A stretch of 64,000 bases of DNA from Neurospora intermedia (lineage: Eukaryota; Ascomycota; Sordariomycetes; Sordariales; Sordariaceae). Shown here in pieces: positions 10,168 through 26,200 of this stretch. A model generated the notes under the pieces. The model made no database searches. It was given only the letters and a program-made list of their open reading frames with translations, and was not told the origin of the DNA. Within the stretch, counting starts at the first letter, position 1. Each line of letters opens with the position of its first letter. A program made the position numbers and the translations under genes. The stretch is from NCBI GenBank assembly GCA_037102815.1, contig BTPP01000010.1, forward strand, positions 62,001 through 126,000. Direction: 5' to 3'.

Positions 10168-13100
10168 TAAGACTGGAGTGGTTGGTGGTTGAAGTTGTAG
10201 GGGAGGAGGTGGTAGCAGTTGAGCAAACAACAGTGATGAAGCATCTTAGACACGGACATAGCAGACTTTGCGCCCTACCTAGATGCGAGTGGGGAAGATG
10301 ATGATCAGCGAGCTTTCAGCTGTAATTTGTACACAAGCGACTACCACGATGCCCGCAGGAAGGGCGTCAGAATGGCTATTTGATGGCTTATGGCATCGTC
10401 CCTTCCTTCAACCCTAGGGTGAAGCTTGACGGTTCTTGGTTTTGGGCAGTAACAATGACATGTCCTTGGAATCCGCATCCTATCGGAGTTCTTCAGGACC
10501 ATCATCAATCGAATGGCTGGAACTGGGTAAATAAATTACCGTAGAACTCATCTCCGCTTCAGGTGATTATCACTTCCCCGTGGTGATAGCTGTCTGATTT
10601 TGTCACAACGAGGTAAGCAACACAAAACCTCAGTATGGAGTGAACCCCCCCTCCGAGCCACGGTTGTTTCCTCCCACAGCATTAGTTAAGTAGGTAGCAC
10701 CGCTTTCACCACCGCCTTTATCACCGCCATGCAGCTTCCCGGCTGGTGGTCTACGGATCCCGCTTTGTTATGCCTTGCTGTCGAGAAGGATGGATGAGCA
10801 GATGTCTGGATAGACGTACGGATGGATGAATGGCAAGATGGTTCCGGTTTGTGCAATCCTGCCAAACAACCATATTTAGTGTTTTTTTTATCTCTCGCTT
10901 CGTTCATTATGAAAACAAGAGGGAAGATTGTCCGATTGTCTTTGCCCCTAAGGCAACGAGGTTGAGTACGCTTGCCTTCCTTCTTTTGTACATGTTCCAC
11001 GTGTTGTATGTATGGACATGCCGTTGTTGATCAGCTCGGGTTCCTGGTCAAACACGGACGGAGATCTGTCGGTCTAGACCTCCTACTAGCAAAGACAAGG
11101 AGGAAGTCTCCGGCATCACGTTTTCCGGCCGCGGTTATTGTCCGGTCTGTATGTGACTTCTGTGCCACTTCTCCGCATGTTTTCCATGGTCCCATCCCGT
11201 TCCCCGGTTGCCTTGTGAAGGTGGATCGACCCAAAATATCATCTTTCCGCTTGCTTACCTAGGTACTCTATTGTGTACACTGACAAACAATAATATTTGT
11301 AAAAGAAAATCGTACGTAGGTGATCGGTTTATAACTTGCCAATGTGCACTTTACCTCTTGTGGTGATGCGATGGAGCAGATAGTGTTATGCGGCTCAGTG
11401 GCTGGGATGGCTGGGTGGCTAGTGTAAAAGCAAGTTAGTAGGGTGTCATCCGTCTCTTCTGTGAATGGTAGTGTCTGTTCCTGTTCCTGGGCGGGCGCCG
11501 CCGCCCAAGAGCGGATCAGCACGATACGAGGTAGCATGGCAAATAGACTCTAGTCGTAATGGTTTGTGGAGCGGCTACATATTCCATACAATAGATATCC
11601 GGCTAGGATAAATGGTGGTCACGCTAACATGATCATGCTCATGGTGGTAGAGTAGTAGCATTATTGCCATGTGAAAGATAGAGCGAGACTGCTTGTCGGG
11701 TTTGAACAAGGCGCCACCGTTACTAGCCACCGTAGTGTAGAATTGCACAGAGGAACGAAAAAGGGAAACTGGACCGCGGACATTGTTCGTATTTTCCTTT
11801 GGGTTTGTGGTTGACTGGCTGATGATCTTTCTCGAAAGAGAAGTATGGACGAATTCCATCAACCTAACTTTTTTGACATCGTGTTTCTTTCGGGGACATT
11901 TTTTATCACCAGCACATGAATGACCCGGCATTCTGGGAGCAAAGATTTCATGGGTTGCTAAGAATAGCAGGAATCCGGCCGGCGGCCGAATGGTATTCGT
12001 TTTCCACATTTTTAGCGGCCTGGATGGTCCTCCTTGTGCCCGTGGAGAAGGGTGCCACAGCCGCAAAAAGTGGGCTCCTACAAGATGACTTCCACTTCTG
12101 TCGGTTGCTTGGAAATTCAGCTAGCGACCTGGGGCAACGCCATATCGTCGTATTCAGAGTACACAAAGGAAATCTTATGGAGCTTGAGGGAACCTGCGAA
12201 CAAAGAAAGACGGATACTAGGGTTCCGGTAGTTTATGCCTTGGGGTCGGGTTTGCCCTGTCATACGCGGGAGATGCTTGTTGTTTAACTTGTTGTTTGTC
12301 GTTGTTCTGCTCCGACCCAGGTTCGGGAGGCTGAGTATGTCAGGGGTTGATCGACACTAACCGCGTGATGGCGTCCCCATACCCCGTATGTTTATTCATT
12401 ATCCCGCGCATTTCGGAAAGGATGTCACGGCCGATCGCCGGGCTTGAAGAATGGATGGCGCGCGTCATGCGAAGGGCGCAGACAGCATTCGTTGCCAGTG
12501 ACGTTGCGGAGGGCTTAACGGGCCCTCGTTCGGCTCACGGCGCTGTTATGAACGACGGGAGGCTCTCCACCGCCATAGCCCTGAAACCCCTGAATACATT
12601 GCCACAGCATACGCAGTAGACACCGGACTTTGGAATTACTGTACGAGCTCACACTTATCGGAATGGGCCTGAAACCCGGCAAGGCGGTGAGGATGTAGAG
12701 ATATCGAAGGCTTTCAGGAGTATGCCACGGTCTATTTGGAGAAAGTTTTTGGCTTTCATATGTAATCATTCGAGGCCTCTGCTGGGGTGACTGAGTCGTG
12801 GGGAGTTGTATCTCTACCTAGCTTGCCGAGCGCAGTGCGTGCAGTGCATGAGGTTTATGACCCAACCAATAAAGGGAGCCCCGTGCCTCGTTTTGCCAAG
12901 CAGTGAAGAGTCGCCAATCAATGACAAAGCTGGAATGGCTTGCATTTGACTGTTTACTGTTGACATATATGGCGTCCACCAGAGATGTGACCGGTTTGAC
13001 GATCTCGAGTTGGCTGAAACACACGATATCGTGCAAATAGGTAGGAAGAAGTGTACATTGCGGTCTGGCCTTCTACAACACATTTCAGGGTGGGCCCGAG

Positions 13101-14287
13101 GTGGCACACATGTAAGCTGTGGGCTTTCAGCTGAGTCTGTGCACATGTAAGACCTAACACGGTCAGTTTCTTGCGAGACACAGCAAGAGAGGATACGATT
13201 CATGATGAGAAGAAGTCGGAGATATGGATGGCCATCATGATCTTGGATTTAACAAGAAGATTCCAGATGGGTCTCAGAGTTGGTGGGTGGTGTGTGAACC
13301 TCAAGTAAACAACAGTCCCGTCCCCATAAACAACAAACCGAACCCCTCCATCACCAAGCGTCCTGCCCATGGAAACTGCTGGTCCCCCGCTATATTCAAA
13401 AGGCCACCACCAAAACAGCGACTCCGAACATGTATCACGCTAGAACACTGGGCCACACGATCACGACAACAACATTCAGACAGGCACAAAAATAGGAATT
13501 TTGCTCACTCGGTGGATAATGGTGCAGAGCTCTCTGGAGACAACAGCAAAAACATAAGCAAAATTGTTGTGAGCATGGGACGATTTTGGGCAGAGTCTGG
13601 ATGAACGCAGAGACCGTTCGGGCGGTGGACACCAAAGTCGTTTGGCCGGCCAAGGAGAAGCGAGCAGGTGGGCGAGACCCCTGTCCTTGGCGATACGTAG
13701 TGCGCCTGTGCCCCACCTGGGAAGCTGCACCTGCACCACCAGTCTCACCAGCGAACTGGTCAATGCCATTGGTGCCGTTTGTCCCTGCCGTCCGCGCTGG
13801 CCAGTGCTGTCCACCAAGTTCGCACCAAGTGCCCTGCCAAATCCGCCCGTGGACGGGGCAACGGGGGGCCGACCTGAACACAGCCAGTCTCCATTCAGTG
13901 AGAGACGGACGGATGCCAAAGAGGGCCAAACTAAGAGAACCAAAAGAGAGCCAAGAGAAGTGACGAGAGCCCGGCACCCTCCCCCGCCCGTTTCAGCCAT
14001 AAAGACAAGTCTCCCCGTGGCCGTCGTGTCTTTGAACCCTTCTGGCCTACTCTATCTATCCATTCATCTTCCTTTCGTCCTCCAAACGACCCCGACTGAC
14101 TCGACGTTCCTCACGTTCGTTTCGCCTTCTGTCCATTTCTTTAATACTTGATACCCCCCCGATCCAGGTCCCGCGCCCGTACAACTCCGTACGCCGTCTC
14201 ACCGCAAGACACCCGGCTCCCACAAAACAACTACAACAAGCTTCAGATCCTTATTCGGTACCGTCATTCGTTGGTTAATCAGTCAAC
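10168..14287. other. Long intergenic region upstream of GFA1
   Basis: This 4.1 kb stretch has no convincing gene. Open frames of 120-180 codons on both strands (for example 11575-12066 and 13435-14000, minus) lack domains and overlap one another in different frames. The last 300 bases are strongly pyrimidine-rich, as expected of the GFA1 core promoter and leader. The remainder may be a long regulatory region or hold an undetected noncoding transcript. Confidence 0.45.
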
Positions 14288-16848
<2,561 letters not shown>

Positions 16849-17536
16849 GGGATAAATGAACGGGGTTGTCGAGCGATCGACTTGTGCATGAAGAGACGTA
16901 CGAGACAAGGAAGACAGGTCTTCTGTTGATGAGCGGATTTTTGATATACCTATTTGTAATATACATCGTGCTTTGGTCTAGGTGGGCGTGGTGGAGTATT
17001 CTTGCTGGCTGGGAAGCACATCAACATCTGACCTGAAAGGAAAGGAAGAAGGAAAAGGCCAAAAGCCAGGGTGCGTCGGGGAGGTCGAAAGTGAAATGCA
17101 AATCAAGGGAGTCGGTGGGATGGAACAAGCGGATTCCGGGATATTGTGCTGATGGCTTGAAGCGTTACTTGTTACTTGATCTATTCGTCACATTCAGGGA
17201 CGATGTGATGGACTGTGATTAAGGAGTTTAGCTAGTAACAGTAATGATAGTACTATCTTGATAATGTACTTGCGAAAGGAGTTGAATCCGTTTCTGTTCA
17301 TGAAGACACGCGTGTTGCACGGTTTAAGGTAGGAAGTTGACCGTAGTGGGAGCCTGATAGACAAGCCAGTGCCATGTTGTGATAGCGTGTCAATTCCCAT
17401 ACTCCGGAATAGCAAACGGCCACGATGTCTTCCGCGTATGACACTCTATTCGTTTGAAAACATGATATTCCTTTAGGTCTCATTATCAACCCCGAGCCCC
17501 TACCCTCAATCTACACGGTACTGTCTATAGACCACC
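16849..17536. other. Intergenic region between convergent genes
   Basis: This is 688 bases between the stop codons of GFA1 and proteasome beta7. It holds both 3' ends; no extra gene or repeat was recognised. Confidence 0.5.
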
Positions 17537-18517
17537 TCAAACAGTCTGAGTACCATATCCCTTGATCCGCTCAGCAAAAGCCCAGCTCTGCTTCTCCAGC
17601 TGCTCATCCTCCTTCAGCTCGACGCCATCCTTCGTCACAACCGCAATGCTGTACCGATCCAAGCTCCTCGCGTCGCGATAATACAGCACCTTCATGCACT
17701 CCTTGATAACCTCAACGGCTTGCTCGCGCGTCAACTTGGCCGCATCCTCCTCCGTCTCCGCATACCGACGCATGATGGGCTGCGCCAGCGCGCTTCCGAA
17801 ACCCGTCGCCAGGGATGGAGAAGTGAAAGAAGTGCCGCGCAGGTCAACGCTGGCCAGGTAGGGCTTGGAGTGGCCGTCGAAACCGGCGATCAGAAGCTGG
17901 TTCCAAAGCGGGTCGAAATCGTTGCGCCGCTTGTAGAGGAGTTTTTGCAGATACTTGTGCAGGTTGGCAGCGTTGAGGTGACCCTTGCCGTTGGGAGCAG
18001 CAGTGCAGGAGGGGTCCTCGTACGCTTCATCGATGGAGAGGTCCGTCAGGTGCCGGTCGAGGAATTGCATGTCGGATACGTCGCCGGAGAAGCCGACGAC
18101 GGAGGAGTCGAGGAAGACGCGGAGGCGCTTGACGTCGGGGAAGCGGGCTAGGGAGCCGTAGGAGGCTGTTTTTCGAACAAGTCAGCAAGGAATGCTATGG
18201 GATGGGTGTCATTTGATTTCTTTTTCAGAGCATACCAAGGTTATCCGCGGCCATGACTACACCGTCCTTGTACTTCATCGCAATGACGGAGGTACCCGTC
18301 ACGATGGGTGCTTGTGTCGCCTGCTTCGGGCCGCTGTTCTGGAGGTAGGAATGGTCATAGGCGCCGTAGACATCGTCTCTGGGCTGTAGGTGCCGTGAAG
18401 CAATATGTTAGTTCCAAGCCATTTAGGTTGGGTAGAGATATGTATAAGCGCTGCTGCGACAGTGGGCGGAGGGGGTTGAGGACGTACACGACCCCAAGCT
18501 TGCGGGCGGTGATCCAT
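17537..18517 (-). CDS. pre4: 20S proteasome subunit beta7 (Pre4/PSMB4)
   Basis: Three exons on the minus strand, 18488-18517, 18236-18383 and 17537-18165, give 268 residues. Pre4 is one of the non-catalytic beta subunits in the inner rings of the 20S core. Family features are a short N-terminal pro-region (MDHRPQAWGR), the TQAPIVTGTSVIAMKY strand, DNLASYGSLARF, the NPLWN-like DPLWNQLLIAGFD segment, SLATGFGSALAQP and RVLYYRDARS-like KVLYYRDARS. These match PSMB4 better than other beta subunits. An in-frame TTG two codons upstream is not needed; the ATG in good context was taken. It shares a 635-base divergent promoter region with the SAP30BP-like gene. Confidence 0.95.
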
Positions 18518-19152
18518 GGTCAACTAGAGTTGGGAATCGAGAATGATCTAAATGCGGGGTATCGTTTCGTAAACAAGAGACGTCAACGAAATAGTATAAC
18601 TCGGTCGCTGTTCGTGAATGTTTTGCGCTCGCTGAGAAAGTGTTATTCGTTGGTTGTTGAATATGGGCAAGATACGTAGGTATCAATAGAATGGTTCGTT
18701 TCGTTTGGGATGATGGTGTTGACGTGGGGAGCTTCCGCCTGGTTGGCTTGACGTTACGGCTGGAGGAGCTGGCAGTGGCAGGCTGCGCCATCCAGTAAGC
18801 TCCATCCCCTGCCCCCGCCTGCAGCTTCGCGTCCAGGTGCTGCCTTCACTCCCGCTGTCCACTGTTCGGGCTTGGCTTGGCGTCACTGCCTGTCCGCTTC
18901 CATGCGAACAGTGGAGTCTTGGCTCGAAGCGAGGGTAGTGTAGAGGTAGGCGTGGGTCCGAGCGTCTTGAATGTTTTGAACTTGGGTTAAGGCTTGGCCT
19001 TGAGCCTCCTATCAGCACGTGACACCCTTCATCTCGAACCTAATAACCACTACCTGTACTCATCAAAAACGGCGCCCTTTTGATTCTTAGAGCGTCTTGC
19101 ATCCACTTATCTGGCTCTTCCATTTTGATATCATATTGAATCAAGCGCAATT
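18518..19152. promoter_or_regulatory. Divergent promoter region, proteasome beta7 / SAP30BP-like
   Basis: This is 635 bases between two divergent start codons. It is GC-rich in the middle (about 18730-18900) and AT-richer near both starts. No specific site could be assigned. Confidence 0.5.
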
Positions 19153-20415
19153 ATGGGGCTTGTAGCGTACGACAGCAGTGACGAGGATGAGGATGTCCAA
19201 GTTGACACCCCGACTGTGGTAAGAATATGGATAGCTCTTAGCATACAAATCATGTGTTGTCCACCAGCTGACGAGGTTTCATAGCCACAGAACACCAAGA
19301 ATGACACATCTTTACATTCATCACAAAGCAATGCCGGTACGGCCCCTCATGCTCAAGTCAATTTTCGCGTTATAAGCCAGACAACTAAATGAGATGTCCC
19401 TTCGCCAGTCGCGGACCCATCCACAGTAACGCGATCATCACCAACGACTACAAATAGTCATAACGAGACATCAGCGCCGCAACAACAACAACAACCACAA
19501 CCAGTCCCCTCGCCATCACCACCCGTAGGCCCTGTACTCGGTCCAGCCCTCGGCCCCTCAATGCCCCCTCCCACGGAAGTCGCCTCATCCAACACCCTCC
19601 TCTCCGAGCCCGATTCCGACATCGACATGTCCTTCCTCAACGACCCTTCCACTTCCTCCACCGCCTTAGGATCTGGACCTTCCTCAGAACCCCCCAAATC
19701 CCCTTACACCACAACCCGCACCTTGCTTCGGGACCTCACCCTCCCCGCCCTTCCCAACATGGACATCCCGGCCTCCCCTCCCCTTTCACCTTCTGATATC
19801 TCTTCGGTGGAACGGCTATCCGCCTTAACCAGCAAATTCGACAAGTTCCTGGAACTGAAGCGCAACAAGGGCCAGCATTTCAACTCGCGCATCGCGCAGA
19901 GCGCTGCTACAAAGAATCCGGGATTGATGGATAAGTTGATGAGGTTCGTGGGGGTTGAGACGGAGGTTTGGTTTGATCATGATGATGATGTTGACGATGG
20001 TCACGACGGGAACCTCAAACCCCTTGAGAGGGACGTCTCCTTGCATGGCAATGGTACAGAAGTAGCAGCGCGCGCGCCGGCTGGGGCAGAGCAATACGCC
20101 ACCACCTTGTCCAAGGAGGTTTGGGATCCGACTGCGATGCCGGGGTGGGCGTACAGAGATCGGCTGCGTAAGACGCAGGAGCGGATGCAGAAGGAGAGCG
20201 AGAGGAAAAAAGGGGAGAGAGTGGAGTTTGTTAGTGGAGGATCCACGACCATGACGGGTAGTGGAACAGTGAGTAGGACGGGGAGCGCGACGCCGCTGGG
20301 GAGTGTGGCCTATCCTGGGGGGATGAGCGGCGGGACGGGATCGAAGATGGGGACCCCGAGTGCTGGTGCTGTTACGACGGCTGGGGTGAAGAGGAAGTCG
20401 AGGTTTGATACGTGA
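19153..20415 (+). CDS. SAP30-binding-protein/HCNGP-like nuclear protein
   Basis: Exons 19153-19218, 19285-19336 and 19409-20415 give 374 residues. The protein opens with an acidic stretch typical of the HCNGP family (MGLVAYDSSDEDED). A long Pro/Ser/Gln-rich disordered region follows. The conserved HCNGP core then reads KFDKFLELKRNKG, ATKNPGLMDKLMRFVGVE, a WDPTAMPGWAYRDRLRK segment and ERVEFVSGG. Human SAP30BP is linked to transcriptional repression and pre-mRNA splicing; a nuclear role is inferred from that. The second exon may begin at 19285 or, using the next AG, at 19291. The core is interrupted by an Asp/His-rich insertion (about residues 255-290), and the tail is Gly/Ser/Thr-rich. Confidence 0.85.
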
Positions 20416-21537
20416 TGGCGAGGGGGGGAGAGAGAAGGGGGGGGGGGGGGGGGGGGGGGGGGGCTACGGATTCGAAATATGTTTTCGTTGTGCTTGCGTG
20501 GATGGCTTGTGGTGGCTAGAGGACTTAAATTGGAATAAGAGTATATGGCGGTCTACTTGGCTGATAGCGATGGACCGATCATATATCATCCTGAAACAGT
20601 CATGTTAACTCCTGACACTTTTTCTCACGCCCGGTCCTCGTCATCATAGAAGAGCGGGTTGGTTCGCGATCGTACAAATTTATATGCATCAACCTACCAA
20701 CTTGCTGCTATAACGGCTTTGTCAACATGGACAATTCTTGACTCTCGAAGTATTGGTATGAAGACTTGCCAATAAATGTCTTCATGTACTTCCTAATAGG
20801 GCGTTGCAAAATAGGGCGAGTTGGAAGCAACACCAATGGCAATTAGGAGACACGATACAATGACCATGGAATTGGTGTGATGATGGTGAAGACACAACTG
20901 AGAGGAGATTTAATATTAGTTTATGCGATTGTAACTCCATGTGTTTCCATAGTAGACTTCATGTCATCCGAGAGCTGGATTGCAAAATCGAAGCTCGTGC
21001 GTTTGATATCGGACAACCTCGAACGCTGTGTTTACGTATTCATCTGAAAGGTTCGCAAAGCCATTCTCAGCCATTGGTACATAATTGAGATTCGCAAGAT
21101 GGATGGTATATTTCAATTATTTATCTGCTTTTGATCCTGGCATGGCAACGAAGGAAGCCGGTGAACACTCTTACACATTTTAGATTCATCAGACATGCGT
21201 TCCAACATGTTGTTTTCTGTATTCCTCATCTCGGCAGAAGCTCTTCAATCCAGTTTTTGTCCAATCTTGACCATATCTCATCATCCCTGTCCCTGTGCAG
21301 TCCCGTGGTATCTTTAAACACATAAGCATTAAACATAAATGACCCCCTATTTATCCAAACCAAAGCAGAATTGAAGTGGCGGCGTGAGCCTGTACACATT
21401 GTAGGCACAATGCGGCGTGCCAAGAAAAGTGAATTGGATCGCTCAAGTGCGTCACATGCCACTAGGCGACGTTTCCGCGCAACCTCGCCATCCATGGGTA
21501 TTTGAACATCAAAACACGTATCGACAGTGTGGATGGT
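20416..21537. other. Intergenic region between convergent genes with a G27 tract
   Basis: About 1.1 kb, AT-richer than its surroundings from about 20600 onwards, with no coding frame. A pure run of 27 G lies 22 bases after the SAP30BP-like stop codon. Confidence 0.5.
20437..20463 (+). repeat. G27 homopolymer
   Basis: An uninterrupted run of 27 G lies in the presumed 3' untranslated region of the SAP30BP-like gene, preceded by AG-rich sequence. It could form G-quadruplexes, in RNA as well as DNA. Exact length may vary because of polymerase slippage or sequencing error. Confidence 0.8.
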
Positions 21538-22766
21538 TTACTCGTCGGTGCAACCGAGCGTAAAACCCATCGAGCGCTTGACAGTGCCACGGATGTCGAT
21601 CTGGACGGTCTGATTTCCGGAAGCCAAGGCATCGGCGAAATAGGAGAGGCTTTCGCCATGGTTGATGACGCTCTTGCCGCGAAGCTTGAAGGGGAGGACG
21701 CCGTTGAGCTTGTCGCAATAAGGCTTCTGCACAGCAAGGCCAGTGACGTAGCCGAGGTCGTCGATGGTGGCGCGCATAGGATAAACGTTGTCGTTGCCGG
21801 GCTTGAGTGAAAGGTTGTCGAGATAGACAGTGCCGATTTCCTTGTCAAGGAGGTAGTTGTGGAAGGAAGTATTGCCCTATAAAGCGACAGGTCAGCATAT
21901 TAGTGCCGAGTGGAAGAAGTGGAAGAGTTGAACTTACAAGCTCGAAAGCAACCTTGGAGTAGTTGGGGATTCTGACGGTACCGAAGAAGTTGTTCTGGCC
22001 TTTGGGAGCAGTGGCGTTGACGGTGGTGTTGGTTACAGTGGTTCCGTCAAGCATACGGAGGCCTGTTGTTACTGTTAGTAACGATGCCCGCCAAGCATTA
22101 ACATCACAAACAAGTGCTTACCGGGCATGTCAATGGTCTTCTTGAACGTAACGCCATAGGCCCTGGCAATACCCTTGACGTGAACCTTGGTGTCACCCTC
22201 GACGGTAACCCTAAAAGTCTCGTTGTGCAGAAGCCAGGTGTTGAAGGTGGTGAAAGCATCCAGATCATCGATCATGGTGAACTGGGTGATGTTGATAATC
22301 TGGGACTTGGCGCTGGTGGTCTCAGGGAAGTGAACCTTGGCAAAAGGCTTGTGCTCCGGCAGATCCTCAAGGTACATGACGCCCTCGAAAGGCTCAATGG
22401 TGGCCTTGACCTTTCCGTCACTCTTGATCTCAGTGTTTATAGACATGGTGAAGTTTTGAGCCCGGGAATTGGTCATGACGATGCTGTCAAGGATGAGCTC
22501 GGCATGGTCCAGCTTCTCTTGAGCAATCTTGGGAACGCCAACAAGGATACTGTGGTATGACTGTTAGCAACAAAACACATCTTTATTAATAAGGTCATGT
22601 GAGTTATGGTGACTTACACAACAGGGACAACGATGACAACGATGACAATGACGGCGATCAAATAGGCCCACCAAAACTTCAAGCAGTGGCCGGCGCAGCC
22701 ACGCTTGCGCGGCTTGTCGGCGACATTCTCGGTCTGAGTGTACTCGGGCTGTTTAGGGGTATCCAT
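21538..22766 (-). CDS. DUF3712-family membrane protein
   Basis: Four exons on the minus strand, 22618-22766, 22122-22549, 21938-22062 and 21538-21876, give 346 residues. The N-terminus is hydrophilic and basic (KPRKRGCAGH). A transmembrane helix follows at about residues 34-54, made mostly of Ile and Val, with no cleavable signal, so a type II single-pass protein is likely. The large remaining domain is the fungal DUF3712 region, a beta-rich fold related to LEA/AsmA-type lipid-binding repeats, with several N-glycosylation sequons (NFTM, NTTV, NQTV). Its place in the cell is probably plasma membrane or vacuole; its function is not known. All splice junctions are consensus and in phase. Confidence 0.85.
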
Positions 22767-23185
22767 ATTACAGAAGTTTCTCCTTTTTGTTGTTTTAGGT
22801 TTCGACTTTTGACATCAGTGTGAAGGTGAGGGCGTTAATCGATGAAGAATTCGAAGAGCTGGGGGTTATGCGGTTGAGTGTGTGCGGATGGTGGACCCCT
22901 ATTATCCCCTTTCCCAAACTTCGAAGCCAACCGTCCTGTTCTGGTGTAGAAGAACAACTCCTTGGTTGAGGAGAAGCAACAATCAGGAGGAAGGAGGAGG
23001 AAAAAAAAGGCAGAAATTTGAACCAGGGAAACGAGAAAAGGAAAGCAGGAGCCAGACAGAAAACGGGAGGTCGAGACGGGCAACAGGCTGGGTAGTTTAT
23101 TATAATCAGGTCCCATCGGTGATACCAGGCCACAGTCTACAATCCACACAGAATCTGCGAAAAGACTTGCAGTGACTTACGAGCT

Positions 23186-23221
<36 letters not shown>

Positions 23222-26200
23222 GAGGGTAACATTGGGAAGGCACTAGGAAGGAGCGGGTAGGAGCGACTCAACACAAAGGGAAGTAGATGTGACGGTTGCA
23301 AGGATTCCACAATTCCCTTCCACTCTTCCCCAAAAATGGAGCTGCTTGGCTCGCTTGAGCCATCTGTTTGCAGAAACCGACGAGACATGGCAGAAGGAAA
23401 AAGAGGCCAAAAAACTCGCTGCTAGGGTTGCTCCAGCTGTCTAAGGATCGCCGAATCCCCCAACCCCCCTCAAGGACCACATCGCGCCACCCCAACAAAG
23501 AGATTGACGAAGGCATCCTCGACTTCTCCATGTGCCGAATTGTGAGCCATGCAACCATGAATGGAGATGAAACTAGCCTCATCGAGTAGTATCTCCGAAA
23601 CCCCCCCCAGCGATCATAACTGGAGTCATGCCAAGGCGAGCTCGTCTCCCCCCCCCCCCCGTAACAGACCCTAACCCTTTTACGCCCTTTGCGTAGTCTG
23701 ACCAGTATAAGTCTGGTTACTGTGTACTTACTTTACTATGGTTCTTTGGGTCTCTCTCGACAGCTCGTACACTGTCCATAGTGTACATGAAAAGTACCGG
23801 TAGATGGGGACGGCGTGGCTTGCTTTCCCGTTGGCTCTTTGTCCGCCACCATCGGTAAACCCCATGACTTCGAAAACATGTGAGCACATGAGCACTTGAT
23901 AAAAGTCTCAACAGTTCACGATGCTGCTGTTTTTTCTGTGATTTTATATGCCCTGTGTTCTGGATGTCTGCTTGAATGAACCCTTTTGGACCCGTGTTAG
24001 AGATCATATGCCAAGGAGGGCAAGCAGGTCGAGCATCTCATTTCGCAATTTCCCCCAGATCGTCAATTTGTTACCCAACTTGCCTCCCGGTTTCATCTCC
24101 GTCCTCCAGACACGGCGCCGGCTAGCCTAGCCCGATGCGAATGCGGGGAAAATGGATGCGGGTGGAGGAAGGCGTAGAGGAAGAACACCATCGCTTGCTG
24201 CTATGGTGCCTTGTCCGAATGGGGTTTCGATCCTCACTTGCCTTGCCTTGTCGCTTGCAAAAGTCGCCGTCAACCTGGCGAACTGGCAAGCTGGCTCACC
24301 GTGGAGGCGGAGACTTGGGCTGGTGCTTTGCCGCGGGGAGGCACTCCATGGCGCACATTAAGACTTTTGGAGCTCAGCTGGAACGGTGATTTCTGCGTCA
24401 TTCCCTTGACCACAGGGCATATTTTGACCAAACGCACGCGAGACGGTCTTCAGTCTCGGCCTCGTCGAGGGATGCGGCATACCGGAGCGTTGGTGCTCAT
24501 TGCGACTTTACAATCATGCGATGATGAATGCCCGAAGCGGGGAATGGACATAGCCTGTCGTTACCTGCGAGGTTCGATTATGGGCAATCGTCTTTGTTTG
24601 CGATTCATATTGCTAGCATCAGCGATTGTCTGTAGATGTCTGAATCCGAAAGTCTCGCAAGCGTGTGCGAGTGAGAGAGAGTCGATTTGCTACGAAAAGA
24701 CGAGGGATATCAACTGATGCCAAACAAGGTTAGAATAAGCTCCAAGCTTAAAAAAAAAACGATCGTTGGAGATTTCCGTGCGGAATGACTGCCAGAAGAG
24801 GATCGGGTCAACTGGACTCTTGCCCCGCCAAGCCCGCAGACCCTGGGGTAGTGCCAGGGGTCGAAGTGGTTTGGGCCGGGTGTGTCGACCCTGCAAACCC
24901 AATCACGGCTCCTCTTGCAGCAATTATGGAGCAGATGAAAATTGGGGCCTCTCTCACTGTTCCACCAGTTTTCGGGACGACAACCCCGAATACCAAAACA
25001 CCTGGCATCGAACACCGGCACAGAAAAGGCGACGAAAAACATCCAAACGTCGAGAACGGAAACCGCGAAATCCAAACTACCACAATGGCGATTCTGCCCT
25101 ACGAATGACTCGGAGGTCAAAGGTCATTCTTCAAACTACTTGTCTGACGGCCATAAGCAATTCTCACATGCAAAAACGGTTGAAGCCAAGTCGATCCTGA
25201 TCGATGATTCGAGCGAGCGATACAACCCGGCCTGCAACCAACACACATCAACTATGCGACTTGGCACCTCTGCATTGCGGCTAGCCAAACACGTTTGTTC
25301 TTACACTGTTGCTGCAACGACGGTGGTAAACTTCGAGACCAATCCAGCCTTTTTGGAGGCACCCAAACACTTGTCGGGCCATGGTCCAAACCAAAGTTCG
25401 GAGGTCTGATATTGGTGGAGCTATGCCCAATTGGTTGACTTACATGAAATCTGGATGCGGATTGGCTCACGACGAAATGACAGGATAGCCGGTCTTTTGG
25501 AATGTTCCCAACGGATGGTTCCGGGCCTCCATCGGCACCTGTGTCAAATCCCTGGAAGGAACGAGGAAGAGAGTTTCAATGGGCGATATAGAATTAAACG
25601 ACGCCTTTGCCCGCGACACGAACTTCTCATTTTCGGGCCTAACGCAAGGCCGGTAATTCGAGACCAACAACGACAGGCGGCCCGGCACTGAACTTCCTTA
25701 TTAGCTTATGAGGGTCTGTCCGTAGGCGCGGCCGTTGTGCAGGGCCTCCCTGATCATGGATTTTGACTTGCTGAATGTACTGCGTGGTCTTTCGGCCCTT
25801 TGTGGCTGTCCCACCTTCCCGATCTACTGCGTAAATGGGAATTTTTGACGACGGCCAACCAGATCTCGAAACCCCTGCGGCACTTCGCGGCTGTCCTTAA
25901 CCCCCCAACTGTCGCTCCAGCCCACTTGACCAGGAAAGACCGCAGCACTAAATACCAAAGATGTCTAGTGCTAAAAGGGGGCCTATGAATATCGAATCGC
26001 AGGGTCAGTCGAATCAAGAAAAAAAAAAAAAACGAACAATCGACGACGAACGAAGTCGACTTCTTGATTTTGGCCACAACCAGCCTAGGAAAAAGTTCTC
26101 TCTGGACCCCTTCGTTCCTCAAGGAAGCACCTTCCGTTACACCACTTTGATGGTATCAGTCCTGAGCTGGGGGTCGGAAAGCCAAGCGCCGTGTCAGTTG

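Noticed and set aside
11575-12066. 163-codon minus-strand frame
   Set aside because: No recognisable domain, mixed composition and no spliced neighbours; chance in a 4 kb intergenic region.
13435-14151. Overlapping frames of 125-180 codons on both strands before GFA1
   Set aside because: They share a GC/pyrimidine-rich promoter and leader region, show no domain, and all frames look equally protein-like or unlike.
24549-24610. Possible tRNA suggested by a GGTTCGATT box
   Set aside because: The flanking bases do not pair into T-stem or acceptor stem; no anticodon arm was found.
24211-24717. 168-codon frame in the gene-poor interval
   Set aside because: No domain, no family resemblance, three overlapping frames in the same place; not supported as a gene.
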